Source: Candidatus Scatomorpha stercorigallinarum | GTDB lineage: Bacteria; Bacillota_A; Clostridia; Oscillospirales; Oscillospiraceae | Assembly (NCBI GenBank): GCA_018713375.1 | Contig: DVOV01000114.1 | Coordinates: 1-16,943, forward strand | Reading direction: 5' to 3' | Length of the DNA: 16,943 nt | In this document: positions 13,495 to 16,943 of the stretch, one piece after another | Position numbering within the stretch: position 1 is the first letter of the stretch | How the letters are laid out: the number at the start of each line of letters is the position of its first letter | Notes under the pieces: model-generated | What the model saw: only the letters and a program-made list of their open reading frames with translations | Told to the model about the DNA's origin: nothing | Databases searched by the model: none | Made by a program: the position numbers and the translations under genes

Positions 13495-13523
13495 ATAATA
13501 GCACATACTTGCGTTCTTGTCAA
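13495..13523 (-). promoter_or_regulatory. Consensus promoter of tRNA-Ser(GCT)
   Basis: Minus strand: perfect -35 TTGACA (13523-13518), 17-bp spacer, TATTAT (13500-13495). It shares a palindrome with the divergent promoter on the + strand. Confidence 0.92.
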
Positions 13524-13525
13524 GG

Positions 13526-13554
13526 TTGACAGGCAGAGTTTTTTAGTTTATAAA
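13526..13554 (+). promoter_or_regulatory. Consensus promoter of the HAD phosphatase gene
   Basis: TTGACA (13526-13531), 17-bp spacer, TATAAA (13549-13554). Only 6 bp (GAAAGC) separate the -10 from the ATG at 13561, so the first transcribed base should be at or next to the start codon. Confidence 0.87.
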
Positions 13555-13560
13555 GAAAGC

Positions 13561-14211
13561 ATGAGATACGACACCGTTATTTTCGACCTCGACGGCACGC
13601 TGCTGGACACGCTGGAGGACCTGCGCGACGCCGTCGTACACGCCATGCGCGACTTCGGCCTGCCGGAGCCGACGCGCGACGAGATGCGCGCGCGGCTGGG
13701 CAACGGCTCCGGCTACCTGATCGCCCACTGCGTGCCCGGCGGGAGGGACTACCCCCGCTATCAGGAGGTCTTTGACGATTACCTGTCCTTTTACGAGGCC
13801 CACAGCCGCATCAAAACGGCGCCCTACCCCGGCATCATGGAGCTGTTGGAGGAGCTCAAAGCAGCCGGCGTGAAGTGTGCCATCGTCTCCAACAAGCCGC
13901 ACACGGCCGCCGCGCAGCTCGCGCGGGACTTTTTCAGCGGCCTGGTGCTGACGGCCGTGGGGGAGAAGCCGGGCATCCGCCGCAAGCCCGCGCCGGACAC
14001 CGTGCTCGCCGCCATGGACGAGCTGGGCGCGGAGCCGGCGCGCACGGTGTACGTCGGCGACTCGGAGGTGGACATCGACACGGCCCGCGCCGCGGGGATA
14101 GGCTGCATCTCCGTCACCTGGGGCTTCCGCACCCGCGAACAGCTCGTCGAAAGCGGCGCGAGCGTCCTGGTGGACGACGCCGCAGGGCTGAAAAGGGAGA
14201 TAACCGGCTGA
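13561..14211 (+). CDS. gph: HAD-superfamily phosphatase, phosphoglycolate phosphatase-like (216 aa)
   Basis: Cytosolic phosphatase of HAD subfamily IA, Gph/PGPase-like. Catalytic motifs are complete: DLDGT with nucleophile D9 and acid/base D11, motif II S110 in IVSNK, motif III K142 in RKPAPD, and motif IV GDSEVD (166-171). The helical cap (about 15-85) is of C1 type. Substrate is not fixed by sequence: 2-phosphoglycolate, pyrophosphate (PpaX-like) and other phosphoesters are possible, so the symbol is provisional. The start must be the ATG at 13561 because the nucleophile lies eight residues in and no upstream in-frame start exists. There is no Shine-Dalgarno (AAAGAAAGC precedes), consistent with leaderless initiation. 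Convergent with the THEP1 gene across a bidirectional terminator. Confidence 0.88.
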   Translation: MRYDTVIFDLDGTLLDTLEDLRDAVVHAMRDFGLPEPTRDEMRARLGNGSGYLIAHCVPGGRDYPRYQEVFDDYLSFYEAHSRIKTAPYPGIMELLEELKAAGVKCAIVSNKPHTAAAQLARDFFSGLVLTAVGEKPGIRRKPAPDTVLAAMDELGAEPARTVYVGDSEVDIDTARAAGIGCISVTWGFRTREQLVESGASVLVDDAAGLKREITG

Positions 14212-14266
14212 AATGCGCGGCGCTTACCATGCCCGGCAGAATATGTTATGGCTGTAAAAGGCAAGA

Positions 14267-14309
14267 GCGCGGCCCTCTCTGTGAGCAAGCAGAGGGGGCC
14301 GCGCCTGTA
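14267..14309. terminator. Bidirectional terminator between phosphatase and THEP1 genes
   Basis: A 15-bp stem (14267-14281 with 14290-14304; one T.G wobble on the + strand) closes an 8-nt loop. TGTATTTT lies downstream on +, and TTGCCTTTT on the minus side. Confidence 0.85.
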
Positions 14310-14324
14310 TTTTCCGAGCGGGCG

Positions 14325-14834
14325 TCATTTCCCGGCCAGCTCGATGAGCATGGCCAGGGCGTCGCGGTTCTCGCGCGTGACTTCGAGCACGGCGGTGTCG
14401 GCGCGCGCGGCTATCGCGGCGAGGAAGGGCTCCCCGGCGCGCTGCAGCACGCCGAGGACGGGCGTGGGGCCGTCCAGGGCATCCAGCACCGCGCGCTGGA
14501 AGAGCGTCGCCGCGGCCTCGTGAGGGCCCAGCTCGTCCATCAGTATCAGGCCGCAGCGCCCGCAGCCGCTCAGCGCGGCGCGGCCCAGCGTCTCGAAGCG
14601 GAGGGCCATGTCCGCCCCCGGAGCGGCGCAGGAGAAGAGCAGGTTCCCCTCGCCTGGCTGCTCGCCGTCAGACACGCGCAGCAGGTGGACGGTGGCCTCC
14701 CCGGGGCGCACCGTATCGACGCGCCGCGTACGGAAGCCGCCCACGCGCCCGGTGTAGCGGGAGAGCAGCCGGTCGATGAGCGTGGATTTGCCAACGCCCT
14801 TTTCGCCGGTGAGGAAGAGGTGCCGGGCCGTCAT
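14325..14834 (-). CDS. THEP1-like P-loop nucleoside-triphosphatase (169 aa)
   Basis: Member of the NTPase_1/THEP1 family, P-loop NTP hydrolases of unclear physiological role. Walker A GEKGVGKST (10-18) and Walker B LILMDELG (97-103 region) are intact. The post-Walker-A GGFRTRR (32-38) matches the family's GFxTxE region but with arginine at the acidic position. The length is typical. The ATG at 14834 overlaps the upstream methyltransferase stop (ATGA), so translation is coupled and no separate Shine-Dalgarno is needed. It is the last gene of the permease-ATPase-methyltransferase-NTPase operon and ends against a bidirectional terminator. Context suggests a job in handling the imported ligand or its cofactor, but this is inference. 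Confidence 0.87.
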   Translation of the reverse strand: MTARHLFLTGEKGVGKSTLIDRLLSRYTGRVGGFRTRRVDTVRPGEATVHLLRVSDGEQPGEGNLLFSCAAPGADMALRFETLGRAALSGCGRCGLILMDELGPHEAAATLFQRAVLDALDGPTPVLGVLQRAGEPFLAAIAARADTAVLEVTRENRDALAMLIELAGK

Positions 14835-15757
14835 ATGAGCCCCCGGAAGAACTCGATGCGCGGCGAGCGAGCGCGCACGTCCCACAGCAGGCGGCCGTAG
14901 CAGGTCTCGCTGCGCTCGAGAAGGCAGCCGTCCGCCTCCGCGTGCGCCGCGAGCCAGGCCGTGATGCGCCGCAGGTTGCCCTCCGTGCGCTCGCCCTCCG
15001 GCAGCAGCATGTCCATGAAGTGGCGCGCGTAGCCCTCCCCGGCGGGCACGCGGCGCTCGTCGCGCGCGTTGTAGTAGCTGGCCTCCGGGCTGTAGCCGCT
15101 GAGGAAGAGCAGGTTGAAGAGGGCGTAGAACCACTGGCCGCTGCCATAGCGCGGGTCGCTGCGCTCGCGGCCGAAGAGCTCGCGCATGATGCGGCCCTGC
15201 AGCTCGTTGGCGCTCGACACATGCGTCACCTGGCAGCAGAAGGCGCGGGACATGGCCATGGTCTTTTTCAGTCCCTCCACGCCGCGCACGGCGGGCGTCA
15301 TGGAGCTGAAAACAAGGTCGAAGCGGCCCTCCAGCCCCTCCGAGCCCACGTCCAGCGCGTGGAAGTCGCAGGCTCTGAAGGAGACGTTGCCCAGCCCCAG
15401 CTCCCGCGCGCGCTGCGCGCCCAGCTCCGTCATGCGCGGCGAGATGTCAAAGCCCGTGACGGAGCGCGCCGTTTTGGCGAACTCGCAGGCGAAGCGCCCG
15501 GGGCCGCAGCCGATGTCCGCAACGTCGCAGCCGGGGCCGATCAGGCCGCGGGAGAGGAGGAACGCCGCCGCGTCCTGCGCGCGCCTGCCGTGGTCGGTCT
15601 GCAGCGCGCCGCCGGAGCGCTCCCATTCGTCGGCGCGCGAGTCCCAGCGCGCGGCGGTCTCCTGCGCCGAAGGCGGGACGCTGGAGCGCGCGTTGAGCAT
15701 GGACTCAAAGAGGGCGCGAGCCTTTTCGTTGCCCTCCACGGGGATGAACTCCGCCAT
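14831..15757 (-). CDS. Class I SAM-dependent methyltransferase linked to a FecCD-type importer (308 aa)
   Basis: Rossmann-fold methyltransferase: motif I VADIGCGPGRFA (79-90), motif II GFDIS (102-106), a motif-III-like FRACDFHALDV, and motif IV RFDLVFSSMTPAV. The N-terminal ~70 residues with AARWDSRADEW and the ~130-residue C-terminal part with SGQWFYALFNLLFLSGYSPE are extra to the minimal fold and recall the large 'methyltransferase domain 11/25' proteins seen beside metal-uptake ABC genes. The substrate is unknown. Start: ATG at 15757 with GAGGAGG, which lies inside the 3' end of the ATPase gene; only 2 nt separate the ATPase stop from this ATG. It overlaps the THEP1 gene by 4 nt. Co-translation with importer and NTPase argues for action on the same substrate. 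Confidence 0.88.
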   Translation of the reverse strand: MAEFIPVEGNEKARALFESMLNARSSVPPSAQETAARWDSRADEWERSGGALQTDHGRRAQDAAAFLLSRGLIGPGCDVADIGCGPGRFACEFAKTARSVTGFDISPRMTELGAQRARELGLGNVSFRACDFHALDVGSEGLEGRFDLVFSSMTPAVRGVEGLKKTMAMSRAFCCQVTHVSSANELQGRIMRELFGRERSDPRYGSGQWFYALFNLLFLSGYSPEASYYNARDERRVPAGEGYARHFMDMLLPEGERTEGNLRRITAWLAAHAEADGCLLERSETCYGRLLWDVRARSPRIEFFRGLI

Positions 15758-15759
15758 TT

Positions 15760-16560
15760 TTATACCTCCTCTGTTCCTGAGCCGCCCAGGGGCAGGCAGA
15801 TCGTGCGCCGCTCGCCGCGGCGGTCCGTCACCGTCACCACGTCCATGGGGATGCCGTACACGCGCTCCAGGTTATCCGGCGTGATGACCTCCTGCGGCGT
15901 GCCGAAGGCCGCCACGCGCCCTTCGCGCATCATCAGCACGCGGCTGCCGATGGAGGCCGGGTCCTCCGGCGCGTGGGTGCTCATCACCACGCAGTAGCCG
16001 CGCGCGGCCAGCTCCACCGCCACGTCCAGCAGCCGCCGGTGGTTGGCGTAGTCAAGGTTGGCCGCCGGCTCGTCCATCACCAGCAGCCGGGCCGCCTGGC
16101 AGATGGCGCGGGCGATGATCACCAGCTGCCGCTGCCCGCCGCTGAGCGCGGTGTATTTCTCGTTCGCCAGATGGGCGATGTGCATCTTCTCCAGCGCGGC
16201 GAAGGCGGCCTCGCGGTCCACTTCCTTCGGCGCCTGGAAGGCCGAAAAGTGCGACGCGCGGCCCATCACCACCACGTCCAGCACCGTGTAGGCAAAAACG
16301 GGCGTGTGGTGCTGGGGGATATAGGCCACCAGCCGGGCCAGCTCGCGCGGCTCCAGTTCGGCGGTGTCCTGCCCGTCCAGGCGGATGGAGCCGCCGCTGC
16401 GGCGCAGTATGCCCATCAGCAGGCGGAAGAGCGTGGTCTTGCCGCAGCCGTTGGGTCCCACCAGGCAGAGTATCTCCCCGGCGTCCGCCGCGCAGGAGAC
16501 GCCCCTGACGATGTCGCCGGAGCCGTAGCCCCCGCTCAGGTCCTGCACTTCCAGAAGCAT
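15760..16560 (-). CDS. FepC/BtuD-family ABC transporter ATP-binding protein (266 aa)
   Basis: ATPase of a type II (FecCD/BtuCD) importer for siderophores, haem, corrinoids or other metal chelates. Motifs: Walker A GPNGCGKTT (35-43), Q-loop Q83 in YIPQHH, signature LSGGQRQ (139-145), Walker B LLVMDEPAANLD (159-170) and H-loop H196 in MSTHAPED. YIPQxHxPVFAYTVLDVVVMGR is the FepC-type region that contacts the permease. Compared with the usual THDLN after the H-loop it reads THAPED. The start ATG at 16560 follows GGGTGAGC; the upstream permease stop is only 4 nt away. The C-terminal tail is short, so there is no added regulatory domain. Confidence 0.94.
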   Translation of the reverse strand: MLLEVQDLSGGYGSGDIVRGVSCAADAGEILCLVGPNGCGKTTLFRLLMGILRRSGGSIRLDGQDTAELEPRELARLVAYIPQHHTPVFAYTVLDVVVMGRASHFSAFQAPKEVDREAAFAALEKMHIAHLANEKYTALSGGQRQLVIIARAICQAARLLVMDEPAANLDYANHRRLLDVAVELAARGYCVVMSTHAPEDPASIGSRVLMMREGRVAAFGTPQEVITPDNLERVYGIPMDVVTVTDRRGERRTICLPLGGSGTEEV

Positions 16561-16564
16561 ACGC

Positions 16565-16943
16565 TCACCCCTTCCTGCGGATGATGAGATAGACGAAGAA
16601 GGGCGCGCCCATGATGCTCGTCACCACGCCTATCGGCAGCTCCATCGTCAGTATGGAGCGCGCCAGGTCGTCCATCAGCAGCAGATAGGCCCCGCCTAGC
16701 ATGGCGCAGGCCGGCATCAGCCGCCCGGAGTCCGCGCCCACCAGCGCGCGGGCCATGTGCGGCACCATCAGGCCCACCCAGCCGATGAGCCCGCCCAGGC
16801 AGACGGCCGAGGCGCTCAGCAGCGTGGAGGCGGCGATGAAAATAAGCCGCGTGCGGCGCACGTTGATGCCCAGGCTCCGCGCCTCCTCCTCGTCCAGCGT
16901 GAGGACGTTCAGCCGCCAGCGCAGCAGCAGCACCACCGCGAGC
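16565..16943 (-). CDS. FecCD/BtuC-family ABC permease, C-terminal ~125 residues (5' end beyond window)
   Basis: Membrane subunit of the importer. The visible part matches the C-terminal third of FecCD permeases: the cytoplasmic coupling region with RWRLNVLTLDEEEARSLGIN, then TM segments around RLIFIAASTLLSASAVCLGG, the family-specific IGWVGLMVPHMARALVG loop (GWVGLMVPHxxR), AMLGGAYLLLMDDLAR, and a last helix LPIGVVTSIMGAPFFVYLIIRR. PHMAR and LPIGVVTxxxGAPFF are diagnostic. The 5' end and probably the substrate-binding lipoprotein lie beyond the right edge. The stop is 4 nt before the ATPase start. Confidence 0.94.
   Translation of the reverse strand, partial: LAVVLLLRWRLNVLTLDEEEARSLGINVRRTRLIFIAASTLLSASAVCLGGLIGWVGLMVPHMARALVGADSGRLMPACAMLGGAYLLLMDDLARSILTMELPIGVVTSIMGAPFFVYLIIRRKG

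Noticed and set aside
14942..15997. 351-codon open frame antisense to the methyltransferase and ATPase genes
   Set aside because: Spans two well-supported genes on the other strand and its sequence is low-complexity Ala/Arg/His.

Overview
The window is GC-rich bacterial DNA with short Shine-Dalgarno-led genes on both strands. It looks like an anaerobic Gram-positive of class Clostridia. The indicators are a ClpC-type (not ClpA/ClpB) unfoldase, a free-standing 56-residue 2[4Fe-4S] clostridial ferredoxin, a TrmN6-like methyltransferase overlapping rsmI (the Firmicutes yabB/rsmI arrangement), consensus SigA-type promoters, lipoproteins without outer-membrane partners, and dispersed palindromic repeats of the kind common in gut Clostridia. 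Genus assignment is not possible from the sequence alone.

Left part (1-3340): clpC (minus, cut by the window edge) diverges from a ferredoxin gene. A GC-rich hairpin follows, then the translationally overlapping pair trmN6-like/rsmI (rRNA and tRNA modification). A palindromic repeat and a hairpin sit behind rsmI.

Lipoprotein and exporter block (3437-9333): three small predicted lipoproteins, the first two translationally coupled, precede a 1011-residue double-FtsX permease and its LolD/MacB-type ATPase. The block closes with a strong bidirectional terminator. The likely theme is the cell envelope: extraction, export or sensing of an envelope substrate.

Middle (9367-10941): a small four-helix membrane protein (minus) has a tiny nearly leaderless ORF in front of it. 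Next comes a decayed DinJ/YafQ toxin-antitoxin locus. The antitoxin, promoter and palindromic operator are intact, but the toxin has an internal out-of-frame deletion and has lost its catalytic histidine. A 180-bp inverted-repeat element follows.

Right-middle (10942-14309): rsmE (minus), a cysteine-rich ferritin-like protein, tRNA-Ser(GGA), a GyrI-like protein (minus), tRNA-Ser(GCT) (minus) and a HAD phosphatase. The last two are driven by back-to-back promoters whose -35 boxes form one palindrome, and the phosphatase mRNA is predicted to be leaderless.

Right end (14325-16943): a tightly packed minus-strand operon runs FecCD-type permease (partial) > FepC/BtuD-type ATPase > class I SAM methyltransferase > THEP1-like P-loop NTPase. 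Spacings are 4 nt, 2 nt and a 4-nt overlap. The transporter half suggests uptake of a metal chelate or corrinoid. A methyltransferase and a THEP1 NTPase as co-translated partners are not explained by a standard importer, which makes this the most interesting functional lead in the window.
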